From Xenococcus sp. MO_188.B8 (GTDB lineage Bacteria; Cyanobacteriota; Cyanobacteriia; Cyanobacteriales; Xenococcaceae): DNA of 52,780 nucleotides. The position numbers and the translations under genes are program-made. Each line of letters starts with the position of its first letter. Within the stretch, counting starts at the first letter, position 1. Where the stretch lies: assembly GCA_030065615.1 (NCBI GenBank), contig JASJDR010000036.1, forward strand, positions 1 through 52,780, in the 5' to 3' direction. Under the pieces are notes generated by a model. That model was not told the origin of the DNA. It saw only the letters and a program-made list of their open reading frames with translations, and ran no database searches. Shown in pieces: positions 41,936 through 51,258 of this stretch.

Positions 41936-43488
41936 TACTTACTCCTCCAGTTTATTTCGCATCTAACAAAGAGCGCTCTCGCTAATCCAACTAAACCTCT
42001 ATTGGGTGGCATCACATCCCTAAAACTAAGATTTTGCTTAAGCTTCTGCACTGTATCACTCAAGTTATATTGACTATCATCAAGTACTAGCCGATGGAAA
42101 TTAGTATCTTGGCTGTTAAATTTGCCATCATTGTTCATCAAAGCTTCCCGATTAAAAAGTTGAATGTGAATTTCCTCTCCAGTAGAGCGATGTAGCTTAC
42201 CCAACCACTCCAAATAGCTCTGACACCAACGATTTATCACTGGCATATTCGCTAATTCCTGTGTAAAATCAGGTAAATCTGCTCTACCCTTAGAATGACG
42301 AAAGAAATAAATCGACCAAGGGGCTAGCTTGGGGAAATTCTCAAAATTAATTTCTCTAGCCTTTTTCAGGGCTCGATTCATATCTGTCAACCAAGCAAAA
42401 GCAAAGCGAGTAGTATTAACAAGTCGAGACTTGACATCACTGGCAATAGGCAAATCTTCCCAGGTAATTTTATCTTCAGCGTGGCGACTAATCACTACTA
42501 CTTCACCCCTTTCTTTCGGATTGTGGTTAGAAAAATGCTGTGCCGCTAAAGCAGCATATAACTCCAGAAAATTAGGGTCGTTCTTTTGATTTCTTCGACC
42601 TGGTCTAAATTCCTGATTAACTTGTAAAAGCTGTTTATTTCCTAAGAGATAAATAGTGTCAAAAGCTTCTTGATCTTGGGCTTGATAATAATGAAGGGCT
42701 GAAGCAGTATTCAGTATAAAATTTTCCGTCTGGGCATAAATTTCTTGCTCGCCATTTCTGCCTGGCTTGGTTTTTTTATTTTTCTCTTTAAGTGGGAAGA
42801 AGAAATAAGGAAGTAACAAAGCACCACCCAACTTAACTCGATTGCGATACCCATCCTTTTCCAACCTGTTAGCAATCAGGCGACTAATAACAGAAAAGCC
42901 AGATGCTCCGGTACCTCCAAAGGCTGAACCATAGACAAAAACCTCTGGTGTGCCAGATATAGCATCGGTTTCAACTTGATTCAAAAACTTCTGCCAAGGT
43001 TCTTCGACTTTTTCTCCATTAAGGTCTAATTGGCTCATTACAGCCGAACCAATTGCTGGTCTGCCCCGAAAGCCCAAATTGAGTTTGAGCTCGCGTTCGT
43101 TGGCATTATAGAAAACATCAAAGATATTCCTCAAAGGATGTCCTAAATCGTCTTTGGTTTGATAATCATGATAGTTAAAAATACTACTGATAGTTCTATT
43201 TTCTGTATTCAGTGGAGACCAAGTATCTGGCTTAAACAACTCAATTTGATTCTTCATCCAATAACATTGCTCAGTATCCTCTCTACCCTGGCTGATCAGA
43301 CGATAGCACTGATTGTAAATTTCAATAGTCTGTCTAGCACGGACAAGATTTCCATTAGCTTCATCTGGGTCAACAAAGAGAACTCGTAGCGGTTTATTGG
43401 CGAGAATACCTGCTGCTGCTAAATGAGCAAGAGCTTCAACACATTTAGCTCCGGTTCCGCCAATAGCAATAACATAGATAGATGACAT
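41935..43488 (-). CDS. Tubulin/FtsZ-like GTPase
   Basis: A 517-residue protein with the T1 loop at the very start (IAIGGTGAKCVEALAHL), an early acidic motif (FVDPDEANGNLV) and the tubulin signature SAFGGTGASGFSV at 188-200. These match the tubulin-like family (Tubulin_2 type) rather than cell-division FtsZ: the protein lacks the FtsZ C-terminal tail. I cannot see a clear T7 catalytic loop, so GTP hydrolysis across a polymer interface is uncertain. It starts six bases after the caspase-like stop and overlaps the actin-like gene by one base, so expression is tightly coupled. Confidence 0.85.
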   Translation of the reverse strand: MSSIYVIAIGGTGAKCVEALAHLAAAGILANKPLRVLFVDPDEANGNLVRARQTIEIYNQCYRLISQGREDTEQCYWMKNQIELFKPDTWSPLNTENRTISSIFNYHDYQTKDDLGHPLRNIFDVFYNANERELKLNLGFRGRPAIGSAVMSQLDLNGEKVEEPWQKFLNQVETDAISGTPEVFVYGSAFGGTGASGFSVISRLIANRLEKDGYRNRVKLGGALLLPYFFFPLKEKNKKTKPGRNGEQEIYAQTENFILNTASALHYYQAQDQEAFDTIYLLGNKQLLQVNQEFRPGRRNQKNDPNFLELYAALAAQHFSNHNPKERGEVVVISRHAEDKITWEDLPIASDVKSRLVNTTRFAFAWLTDMNRALKKAREINFENFPKLAPWSIYFFRHSKGRADLPDFTQELANMPVINRWCQSYLEWLGKLHRSTGEEIHIQLFNREALMNNDGKFNSQDTNFHRLVLDDSQYNLSDTVQKLKQNLSFRDVMPPNRGLVGLARALFVRCEINWRSK

Positions 43489-43494
43489 ATTCTC

Positions 43495-44772
43495 TCAAAA
43501 CCTCTCAAAAATTCTTCTAATATCAAGGGAATAAGGCACAATAAACTTTAATACTCCAGGAGTGCTAGCAGCTGTTGCTAACCAGTAGATGGCTGCTACA
43601 GCAATGGCAAAGATGACAACCAACGAGTGCAAGGCGATTAAACTGCCTTCTTGCCCAAAAGTTGTAAAAAACAGAGCCATAGGAATACTCATAACTGATA
43701 TCGCTAGACCCAGATACCAATATTTCTCATGATACTTAGCCTCTCTGTCGTCTCCCTTGTAATAAACGGCATTTGCTATCCAGAGTACTTGAGTTATTAA
43801 AGAACACGAAAAGACGATGGTTGCACCAGTTGTATAACTTCCAGGAATCCATTGCATTATATCAACGTCAAGTGGCGATAAAACAGTGTATGTATAAAGC
43901 CAAGGAGCTACGAAAAATAACCAAAATAAACCACCAATCGTACAACTAACAGCACGGATAACTTCTCCAAGATTCATTGAATTTCCTATAGTCACCGGGT
44001 GAATTATTGTTTCAGATATTATTTGCGGTGTTTGATAGAAATATTCAGCAATAATTATCTTCTCAGCATTTTGAGTAATGAATCTTTGGGGACTCATTTT
44101 AGACTTTTCCTTTTTTATATTCTCCTTAACATATTCATGCAAATCACCAGCAGTGATATATCCTTTTCTCTGTTTATCAGCCTCCTTTGTTTCCAGACCA
44201 GCGACTAAATGATGGGTATAAACAGAAAGTTGTGACAACTTACTCTCGTAAGAAGGTTCAGAAGACCTTGAGGAGGTTAGAATAACTCTTCCTTCTCCAC
44301 GCAACTCTTTTCCAATTTCTTCATAATCATCTCCTATTCCTCCTTTAGTTCTCTCAAAAGAACCGCTGAAGCAACAGTCCAAAATAATAATTTGTTGTGA
44401 AGACTTACAATTGTTTATTACATCATGTATAAATGAAGCTTCAAGGGCTGACGCCCTATATAAATCCCGTTTATTTTTTTTACAACTTTCACGACTTAAG
44501 AAATAGAACTTGCCTTCAATATCTCTATATCCATGTCCAGAGAAGTAAAAAAGTACCAGATCTTCACTTTGACAACTATCAAAATGTTCTTCTATAGAAT
44601 ATCGCATTTCCTGTACATCAGGATTAATTAATGGAGTGACCTTGCTAAAATTACCAATATCAGGGCTATTAAGAATTTCACTCATTTTTTCAACATCCTC
44701 TTTAGGAGCTGGTAAATTTGAAAAACCTTCTCCATATTTAGTTACTCCAATCAGTAGTGCTATTTTTCTCAC
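43495..44772 (-). CDS. Caspase-like peptidase (C14) with membrane tail
   Basis: A 425-residue protein. Residues 1-235 are a caspase/metacaspase p20-like domain: MRKIALLIGVTKYG start, catalytic His80 in VLFYFSGHGYRD and catalytic Cys134 in IILDCCFSGSF. From about 265 on there are four hydrophobic helices (IGGLFWLFFVAPWLYTYTVL, TIVFSCSLITQVLWIANAVY, LGLAISVMSIPMALFFTTFG, SLVVIFAIAVAAIYWLA). The protease would face the cytoplasm at the membrane. It follows the EACC1-like gene by 25 bases and precedes the tubulin-like gene by six. Caspases in such contexts are effectors of cell death or defence. Confidence 0.9.
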   Translation of the reverse strand: MRKIALLIGVTKYGEGFSNLPAPKEDVEKMSEILNSPDIGNFSKVTPLINPDVQEMRYSIEEHFDSCQSEDLVLFYFSGHGYRDIEGKFYFLSRESCKKNKRDLYRASALEASFIHDVINNCKSSQQIIILDCCFSGSFERTKGGIGDDYEEIGKELRGEGRVILTSSRSSEPSYESKLSQLSVYTHHLVAGLETKEADKQRKGYITAGDLHEYVKENIKKEKSKMSPQRFITQNAEKIIIAEYFYQTPQIISETIIHPVTIGNSMNLGEVIRAVSCTIGGLFWLFFVAPWLYTYTVLSPLDVDIMQWIPGSYTTGATIVFSCSLITQVLWIANAVYYKGDDREAKYHEKYWYLGLAISVMSIPMALFFTTFGQEGSLIALHSLVVIFAIAVAAIYWLATAASTPGVLKFIVPYSLDIRRIFERF

Positions 44773-44797
44773 ATCTTTAGACTTTGTTTATTCGTAT

Positions 44798-45256
44798 TTA
44801 CTTATTCTTACTTTCAAAAAATTTTTGAGCCATTGAACTTGCGCTTTCGAGCACTACTAACATTTCACTTTCTTCAACTCCTGAGATCTTTATTTCTATA
44901 GATTTTTTCTTATCCTTAAACTTCAAAACAAAAGCTTTCTGAGCTAGACAATTAACTAGAAATGACAACAGGGATGTTAGAGTTCTTGGCGTTTTGAGAA
45001 TAGCTTTCAACATACCAGGTAACAAACCCATTCCTTTTGGAGCTCCTATTTCTTTTTGAGTTTCTTCTGATAAATTCTCAACATCTAAACGCTCAACTTC
45101 AACGCGGGCAAAATCTGCTCTAATCTCCTTTAATAGTCTTATAGTTAACTGTTCTAAACGTTCTTCATTTGCGATAAAGTCATGAAAATCGACGATAACA
45201 GCTAAGTCAGTTCCTTCGGGAGTTAGCGTGATTTCAATTGGAGATTCACTGTTCAT
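44798..45256 (-). CDS. EACC1-like effector-associated protein
   Basis: A 152-residue protein matching the pattern of effector-associated constant component 1: an early VEVERLDVENL strand, the GAPKGMGLLPGMLKAIL segment, then LTSLLSFLVNCLAQKAFVLK and the closing IEIKISGVEESEML. EACC1 is described as a constant adaptor next to caspases and other effectors in NTP-dependent conflict systems. Here it is the first gene of the operon, just before the caspase-like gene. It probably links the effector to the nucleotide-binding partners. Assignment from pattern and context, no search done. Confidence 0.78.
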   Translation of the reverse strand: MNSESPIEITLTPEGTDLAVIVDFHDFIANEERLEQLTIRLLKEIRADFARVEVERLDVENLSEETQKEIGAPKGMGLLPGMLKAILKTPRTLTSLLSFLVNCLAQKAFVLKFKDKKKSIEIKISGVEESEMLVVLESASSMAQKFFESKNK

Positions 45257-45473
45257 ATCAGAATTTTTCTCCTTTATGATGAGTTACAAAGCAAAAGACT
45301 TTAAAAAAAAATTTCTTTGTTAGAATTTATTCTACGTTACAGAGAATCAAACGAACAATAGACTAGTCTCATTGCGAAGGTTAAGTGAATGGATCTAATA
45401 GCTTGTCTTCCGTAATTCTGCGATAAATAGGTAACAATCAACAAATAACAACTATCAATTATCAAAATAAAAA

Positions 45474-47114
45474 GTGTTCTCATTAACTAAAACAAGTGGT
45501 CGTCAACGAGAAATATTAGAGATAGTTCTGAGTAATGGTTGGGACTATATGCGGGGTTTATTGTCAGGAGGGAAAGCAGATGAGCCTGGACTGCCGCCTC
45601 CTGCGGTATTTCGCAAAATATTAATTGAATTAGGGCCATTTTACGTCAAAATTGGTCAATTATTAAGCACCCGTCCCGACCTGTTACCACCAGAATATAT
45701 TACAACTTTAACCGCTCTGCAAGCGGGAGTTCCCCCGATTCCTTGGTCAGATGTCCAAACAGTTATTGCCCAAGAACTGGAGAAACCGATCGCGGAAGTC
45801 TTTACCAGTATCGAGCCAAACGCGATCGCAGCAGGTTCCATTGCTCAGGTTCATCGGGCTATTTTGGTTACGGGAGAAGAAGTCGCTCTGAAGGTACAAC
45901 GCCCAGGAATCGAGCGCATTATTGATAAAGATATTCGTCTGATCAAAGCGATCGCAGAATTAGTCTCTTTGACAGAATTCGGACAGGATTATGAGATCAA
46001 TGCCTTAGCAGAAGAATTTACCCAAGCCGTTAAAGCAGAATTGGATTTTACCAAAGAAGCTAATTACACCGATACCCTACGCAGCAATCTAGCCAAAAGT
46101 AGTTGGTTTGATACTAAACAACTTGTTATTCCCAAAATATATTGGCACATAACTACTCAAAAACTCCTAGTATTAGAATGGTTGGTTGGCAAACCAATTC
46201 TCAAGGCGGATATTCCCTCCTCTTCGACTACAAAACTCAATCCCCAACAGATTACGACTTTATTATTTCGAGCTTTTTTTGAACAGATGTTCGTCGATGG
46301 CTTCTTCCATGCCGATCCCCATCCTGGCAACATTTTCTATTTAGAAGATGGCAGAGTTGCCCTGATCGATTGTGGTTCGATTGGCAGATTAGATCCGCGA
46401 ACTCAAAAATTACTGACGGAAATGTTACTCGCGATCGTGGATATGGATGCCAGCCGCTGTACTCAATTAACTCTAGAATTGTCAGAAAGTGAGAAGATTT
46501 CTAATCTGGCTCGGTTAGAAAATGACTATGAATTAATTTTACGTCGCTACTATAATCGCAACCTTTCTCAGATAAATTTTAGTGAAGTTTTCTCCGAAAT
46601 TCTGCAAATTTCTCGGAACAATAAAGTTAAATTACCTCAAAACACAGGGCTATTTGTTAAAACTTTAGCCAACCTTGAAGGAGTTGGTCGCGAACTAAAT
46701 CCTGAACTGAATTTACTCAAAGAAATCCAACCTTTGATGACGGATATTTTTCGCCGTCAATTTATTGGTGACACCCCTATTACTACTCTGTTAAGGACTT
46801 TACTAGATTTTAAATCTTTATCATTACAATCTCCGCGTCAATTTGACTTACTATTAGATCGTTTTAGTTCCGAAACTTTATATTGGAATGTTAAAGTTCC
46901 CCAAGTTGATTCTCTGCGTCGGAGTATTGATGATTCTGCCAATCGCTTATCTTTTAGTATTTTAGTTGGTTCTTTGATTATGGGAGCAGCAATTATTTCT
47001 ACTGGTGCCCAAACTCAACAATTGTCTTTAATTACTGATATTTTATTTGCTGCTGCTAGTTTTTTAGGGCTATGGTTAATTGTCAGTATTATACGTTCTG
47101 GGAGACTTAAATAA
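45474..47114 (+). CDS. ABC1/UbiB-family atypical kinase
   Basis: A 546-residue protein kinase-like protein of the ABC1K/ADCK group, linked in cyanobacteria and plastids to prenylquinone metabolism. Motifs: KIGQLLSTRPDLLP (KxGQ), AAGSIAQVHRA (modified Ala-rich loop), EVALKVQRPGIER (Lys), FHADPHPGNIF (catalytic loop) and ALIDCGSIGRLD (metal-binding Asp). Two hydrophobic helices lie at the C-terminus (FSILVGSLIMGAAIIST and ILFAAASFLGLWLIVSII). The start is a GTG at 45474. Divergent from the EACC1 operon across a 217-base gap. Confidence 0.93.
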   Translation: MFSLTKTSGRQREILEIVLSNGWDYMRGLLSGGKADEPGLPPPAVFRKILIELGPFYVKIGQLLSTRPDLLPPEYITTLTALQAGVPPIPWSDVQTVIAQELEKPIAEVFTSIEPNAIAAGSIAQVHRAILVTGEEVALKVQRPGIERIIDKDIRLIKAIAELVSLTEFGQDYEINALAEEFTQAVKAELDFTKEANYTDTLRSNLAKSSWFDTKQLVIPKIYWHITTQKLLVLEWLVGKPILKADIPSSSTTKLNPQQITTLLFRAFFEQMFVDGFFHADPHPGNIFYLEDGRVALIDCGSIGRLDPRTQKLLTEMLLAIVDMDASRCTQLTLELSESEKISNLARLENDYELILRRYYNRNLSQINFSEVFSEILQISRNNKVKLPQNTGLFVKTLANLEGVGRELNPELNLLKEIQPLMTDIFRRQFIGDTPITTLLRTLLDFKSLSLQSPRQFDLLLDRFSSETLYWNVKVPQVDSLRRSIDDSANRLSFSILVGSLIMGAAIISTGAQTQQLSLITDILFAAASFLGLWLIVSIIRSGRLK

Positions 47115-47154
47115 GGTAAAATTGGCTAAGAATTGATATTTTGAGACAAAATAT

Positions 47155-47517
47155 ATGAGTATTAAAGTTTACGGAATACCCAATTGTGGAACTTGTAAAA
47201 AAGCTTTCAAATGGCTAGAAGAAAATTCTATTATCTATGAATTTATTAATACCAAAGAAAATCCTCCCACTAAAAAAGCGATCGCAGAATGGGTTAATAT
47301 TTTAGGTTCCAAACCCATGCGTAACACTTCAGGAAAATCCTATCGAGCTTTGGGAGAAGAGAAAAAAACTTGGGATGATGCTCGTTGGATAGAGGAATTT
47401 AGTAAGGATGCGATGCTCCTCAAACGTCCTCTATTTGTCAAAGATGGTGAAGCTGTTTTAGTTGGTTTTAGAATACAAGAATCAGAGCTGCGAGCTAAAT
47501 TAGGAGTTGCTGTTTGA
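47155..47517 (+). CDS. ArsC/Spx-family thioredoxin-fold protein
   Basis: A 120-residue protein of the arsenate reductase/Spx superfamily. The opening MSIKVYGIPNCGTCKKAFKW contains a CxxC (Cys11, Cys14), more like Spx and YffB than ArsC. TWDDARWIEEFSKDAMLLKR with PLFVKDGEAVLVGF completes the fold. Either a thiol oxidoreductase or a regulator. Lies 40 bases downstream of the UbiB-like gene in the same direction. Confidence 0.88.
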   Translation: MSIKVYGIPNCGTCKKAFKWLEENSIIYEFINTKENPPTKKAIAEWVNILGSKPMRNTSGKSYRALGEEKKTWDDARWIEEFSKDAMLLKRPLFVKDGEAVLVGFRIQESELRAKLGVAV

Positions 47518-47684
47518 TACTTTCATAGGTAAATTCAAATGATAATAATTGATGGGTTAAGATAAATGTTATAGAACAATCATTACCAATTTATTTTGTA
47601 CAGCTACTCAGAAAATCTCACTAGTCGCATTTTGAAACTATATAGAGTCAGAATGGAGTTGATTTTGTTAATGTTGCTTAGCTA

Positions 47685-49553
47685 CTAATCGCTTGATTTT
47701 GATGATCCTTTATCTTGAGCAGGATGTTGCACATTATTAAACACTTGACCGAGAGGATTAATGTTAAAGCCCGGCGGCACATAGTCACTAGGTAAGTAAT
47801 TTTCGGGTATGGTGTTTTGATTGCCATCTCTAATAGCTGAGTAATGGGGAGACAAAATTTCAATGCCCACCTCATTACATTTATCCTGAATATTTTCATG
47901 GAGTTTAGATAAAGTCAATAGTCTTCTCTCTAAAAGATCGATATAAGCCCTCAACTCATAGGAAATATAGAAATCTTCCAGGCTCGTCTGCAAAACATAG
48001 GGAGCTGGTTCTTCGAGAATATTCTCTGTAGCATGAGCAGCATCAATTAAAGTCTGATATACCTTTCGCCACGGTACATCGTAACCAAGAGTAATGCTAG
48101 TCCGAATCATGAGCGGTATATTTAGTTCTCGCTTGATCGCATTATAATTAATAATACTCGTAGAAATTAAATTAGCATTAGGGATGGTTACTATCTCACC
48201 AGTAAGAGTGCGAATGCGGGTTGAAAGAATAGTTTTTTCATGAACATAACCGAAATGCTCTTCTGTCTTAATCAGATCGCCCAGGCGATAGGCTCGGGTA
48301 TAAATAATTACAGTTCCTCCAACCAAATTAGCAACTGTACTAGCACCGCCAAAAGTAATTAGAGCCCCCACTAGCAACGATATCCCTTGGAAAGCGGGTG
48401 AATTATAAACTGGGAGATAAGGAACTATAACAGCCAAGGCTCCGGCAATAATGAGGATGACAACTATCTTGTTAGTTGGTTTAGCCCAATCTTGATCGAA
48501 TCCTGGCAAGGTGATTATTTCCCGATCTATGGCTTTGAAAAATAAACTACAGAAACGGATTAGATAATAAGTAATCACAATGGTCAGGATAATGATAAAT
48601 AAGTTGGGGAGAAAATCGACAAAACCTTTACCAGCCCACTTAAAAGCGTCGTAAACAGGTTTGCGAAATTGCTCTCCAAATCGTCTGGTTTGAGGAAAAA
48701 TACGGAAAATAGTCGAAAAATAAGTATAAATTAGAGCTAGTAATACTATTAAGCGAATAAAACTAATCAAACCATTTATAAGCTTAATTTCAGTTTCAAC
48801 AGAAGATAATTCAAGTCTTTGAATTCTTATCGGTCGAACTCTTCTGCGCCAAGCTTGAAAACGACTCCGAGTTATAGATGCTGCTTTATAAAGTAGAACA
48901 ATTAAAACAACAAGTACGACCAACAAAATTAAGCTTAAAATAATATCAGTTCCTAAGCTTCTTGCAGTTCGTTCTTGTCGGTACTCAAGAATGGCATCTT
49001 TAATAGTTTGAAAATATTGACTAGCCAGTCCTTCCAAGGGTTGATTGGCAGCTTTTGCATCATCATTAGTTACACCAAAGACAATATCACCTTGAGCAGT
49101 AATGATAATGACTTCTTCGAAATCTTGAAGCTCAAAAGAATCAAGGGAGATGGTATAGTCCCTAGCAATTCTTTCAATTTCTTCAGTAGCTAGTTTAGCT
49201 CGCTGTTCGGCAGTAGTTGTCCTACCATCTTCCTCAACAGTAAAAAGAGTCTTGCCATCTAGAACAACGGGAAATCCTTTTGTCTCCTCATTCTGGGGAG
49301 TCTCTATATCGGGTTTTGATTTTTTATCAGTAGGCTCTGGTTTAGGTTCTGTTGGAGTTTGAGCAATAACAGCTAATTCGTTACCTAATTGTGATTTTTC
49401 TGGTGAAATGTTTAAGTTTTCCTGTTGCTCACTTACAAAAATACCTTGTGCCACAGAAGGGGTTAACCAGCTATAGTCGCAAATTAGTAATGCACTTAAA
49501 CTAATTACCGTCAGAAATTGCCAAAGTTTTTTGGTTATTTTTGTCATCCTCAT
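47685..49553 (-). CDS. MscS-family mechanosensitive channel with periplasmic domain
   Basis: A 622-residue membrane protein. Residues 1-35 look like a signal peptide; about 36-195 form an Asp/Glu-rich extracytoplasmic region (KPEPTDKKSKPDIE, then DGKTLFTVEED). Five or so membrane helices follow. The MscS pore helix and beta domain are marked by GGASTVANLVGGTVIIYTRA, YRLGDLIKTEEHFGYVHEKT and GEIVTIPNANLISTSIINY. Longer than minimal MscS (about 290), as in the MscK/YnaI-like groups. Probably opens under hypo-osmotic stress, fitting the compatible-solute genes earlier in the window. Confidence 0.88.
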   Translation of the reverse strand: MRMTKITKKLWQFLTVISLSALLICDYSWLTPSVAQGIFVSEQQENLNISPEKSQLGNELAVIAQTPTEPKPEPTDKKSKPDIETPQNEETKGFPVVLDGKTLFTVEEDGRTTTAEQRAKLATEEIERIARDYTISLDSFELQDFEEVIIITAQGDIVFGVTNDDAKAANQPLEGLASQYFQTIKDAILEYRQERTARSLGTDIILSLILLVVLVVLIVLLYKAASITRSRFQAWRRRVRPIRIQRLELSSVETEIKLINGLISFIRLIVLLALIYTYFSTIFRIFPQTRRFGEQFRKPVYDAFKWAGKGFVDFLPNLFIIILTIVITYYLIRFCSLFFKAIDREIITLPGFDQDWAKPTNKIVVILIIAGALAVIVPYLPVYNSPAFQGISLLVGALITFGGASTVANLVGGTVIIYTRAYRLGDLIKTEEHFGYVHEKTILSTRIRTLTGEIVTIPNANLISTSIINYNAIKRELNIPLMIRTSITLGYDVPWRKVYQTLIDAAHATENILEEPAPYVLQTSLEDFYISYELRAYIDLLERRLLTLSKLHENIQDKCNEVGIEILSPHYSAIRDGNQNTIPENYLPSDYVPPGFNINPLGQVFNNVQHPAQDKGSSKSSD

Positions 49554-49748
49554 TGTTGATGCAAATTAGATAAAGTTTAGTATTTAGTGTAGATAGAGGA
49601 AAATAATTGATAAATTTAATCTTGAAGATAATCTGAGCACTTATCAATAATCGTACGGAACTTTAGGTATCAAAATATGTTTCAGATACAATACCTTTAC
49701 AAAAAGCAAAACATCTATCTTTGTAATAGCTGATATGGCGCTACGCGC

Positions 49749-49901
49749 AAGTCAAAAGTCAGTACAGACGTTGCCCTAAAGGATTTCCTAAAGGATACCG
49801 CTGCGCATAAGCTTCGCGTCCATGCAACGTCTGTACAAAAGCGGTGCGACCCTGCGGATTAAAAATCCGCCAAGGAACGCGCACCAAGAGAAGTCAAAAG
49901 T
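49749..49901. repeat. Nested inverted-repeat element
   Basis: An 11-base direct repeat AAGTCAAAAGT at 49749-49759 and 49891-49901 encloses a set of nested inverted repeats. GTACAGACGTTGC (49762) pairs exactly with GCAACGTCTGTAC (49824). GGTGCG (49843) pairs with CGCACC (49880), and inside it GCGGATT-AAA-AATCCGC (49854-49870) is a perfect hairpin. CCTAAAGGAT occurs twice between. It lies in the 650-base gap before the next MscS gene; I see no gene in that gap. Confidence 0.7.
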
Positions 49902-50203
49902 TTACTAATCATGGGCTGGGGCGTTTACCAATGTCCTAACCAAATTACGTAGTGCTATACCGATTACTTTTTTATTAATTTAACTCTTAAAAAAAACGCT
50001 AACTCCAATCTCAAACTATTTTGCTTTTGGCTCAAGATACGACAATCAATCAGCCAAAAACACTGTAAGATTATCTTTGTCCAAAATTCAAAACCTTATG
50101 AGACATTTTCAATAATTAAGCAAAGCCACTAAAAAAAACCTATTAAAATATAGGCTATGGAGATGTCTGTTGATTTTGATATCAACATTATATAAATGCA
50201 ATT

Positions 50204-51079
50204 ATGAAGGAAATTGAAATTATAGGGATTATCATTAATGCTTTAAAAGAATTGTTAGGTTCAGCAATTAAGGCTTTACCTAGCTTCTTTGCTGCAATGA
50301 TTATTTTATTATTAACTAAATATTTAGTTGGATTTATTACGAGAATTACAGATCCAGCTATTAAGAGAATAATAAAAAGTAATTCGTTACAAATACTCTT
50401 TAAGAAAACAATTGCTATAGGAGTTTGGACTGGTGGAGTTCTAATAGCTTGTATAATGGTTTTCCCGAGATTTACTTTAGGAGATATTATTGCTAGCTTA
50501 GGTCTGGGCTCGGTAGCTATTGGTTTTGCCTTTCAAGATATTTTCAAAAACTTTCTCGCGGGAATTCTTTTGTTAGTAGAAGAACCTTTTCATATTGGGG
50601 ATGAAATAATTGTCAAGAATTATCAGGGTACTGTCGAATACATAAGTATTCGTACGACTCAAATCCGTACCTATAATGGAGAACAGGTATTAATACCAAA
50701 CTCAATTGTATTTACTGATAGTGTCCAAGTAACTACAGCGTATGAATCTAGTCGAACCGATCTTAATGTAGGAGTAGATTACAATACATCTTTACCAGAA
50801 GCATCTCGTATTTTAGAGACAACAATCTTGAATGTAGAAGGAGTTTTGGGAGAACCTAAACCACAAATTGATTTAGTTAATTTCGGTGATAGTTCAATTA
50901 ATTTTGTAGTGCGCTATTGGACTTTTCCGCAAAAAAAGAATATTCTTCAGGTTCAAACAAAAGCAATTATAGCAATCAAAAAAGCTTTAGATGAAGCTCA
51001 AATTAATATACCTTATCCAATTCAGACTTTATACTATTATAACCAGGAAAAATATAATAATTATCTTCCTAGGCAGTAA
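50204..51079 (+). CDS. Small MscS-type mechanosensitive channel
   Basis: A 291-residue protein of near-minimal MscS size with three membrane helices. The pore-lining helix and following beta domain are marked by LGLGSVAIGFAFQDIFKNFL, PFHIGDEIIVKNYQGTVEYI and NGEQVLIPNSIVFTDSVQV, and the C-terminal alpha/beta part by DLNVGVDYNTSLPEASRIL. ATG with a weak ribosome site (AATTATGAAGG around it). One of three MscS-type loci within 5 kb. Confidence 0.92.
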   Translation: MKEIEIIGIIINALKELLGSAIKALPSFFAAMIILLLTKYLVGFITRITDPAIKRIIKSNSLQILFKKTIAIGVWTGGVLIACIMVFPRFTLGDIIASLGLGSVAIGFAFQDIFKNFLAGILLLVEEPFHIGDEIIVKNYQGTVEYISIRTTQIRTYNGEQVLIPNSIVFTDSVQVTTAYESSRTDLNVGVDYNTSLPEASRILETTILNVEGVLGEPKPQIDLVNFGDSSINFVVRYWTFPQKKNILQVQTKAIIAIKKALDEAQINIPYPIQTLYYYNQEKYNNYLPRQ

Positions 51080-51258
51080 TATCTATCAATGTTTAGATTA
51101 TGGTATCAGCCCAGTCAAGGTAACAGAATTGAAAGGTAGTGATTCGCAATAATCAAGACTGATCTCAGTAAGCGGAATCAAACTATTAATAATATCTATC
51201 AACTGGAGCTAGAAAGAGAAGAGAAAGTTCCTAAACTTGATTATTTTTGAGCCCATAA

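Noticed and set aside
49740-49910. CRISPR array
   Set aside because: Palindromic segments do not recur with regular spacers; they form nested inverted repeats. No CRISPR array or cas genes seen anywhere in the window.
51095-51252. Short readable pieces such as a 16-codon and a 34-codon frame before the 51259 gene
   Set aside because: Too short and without family resemblance to call as a gene remnant.
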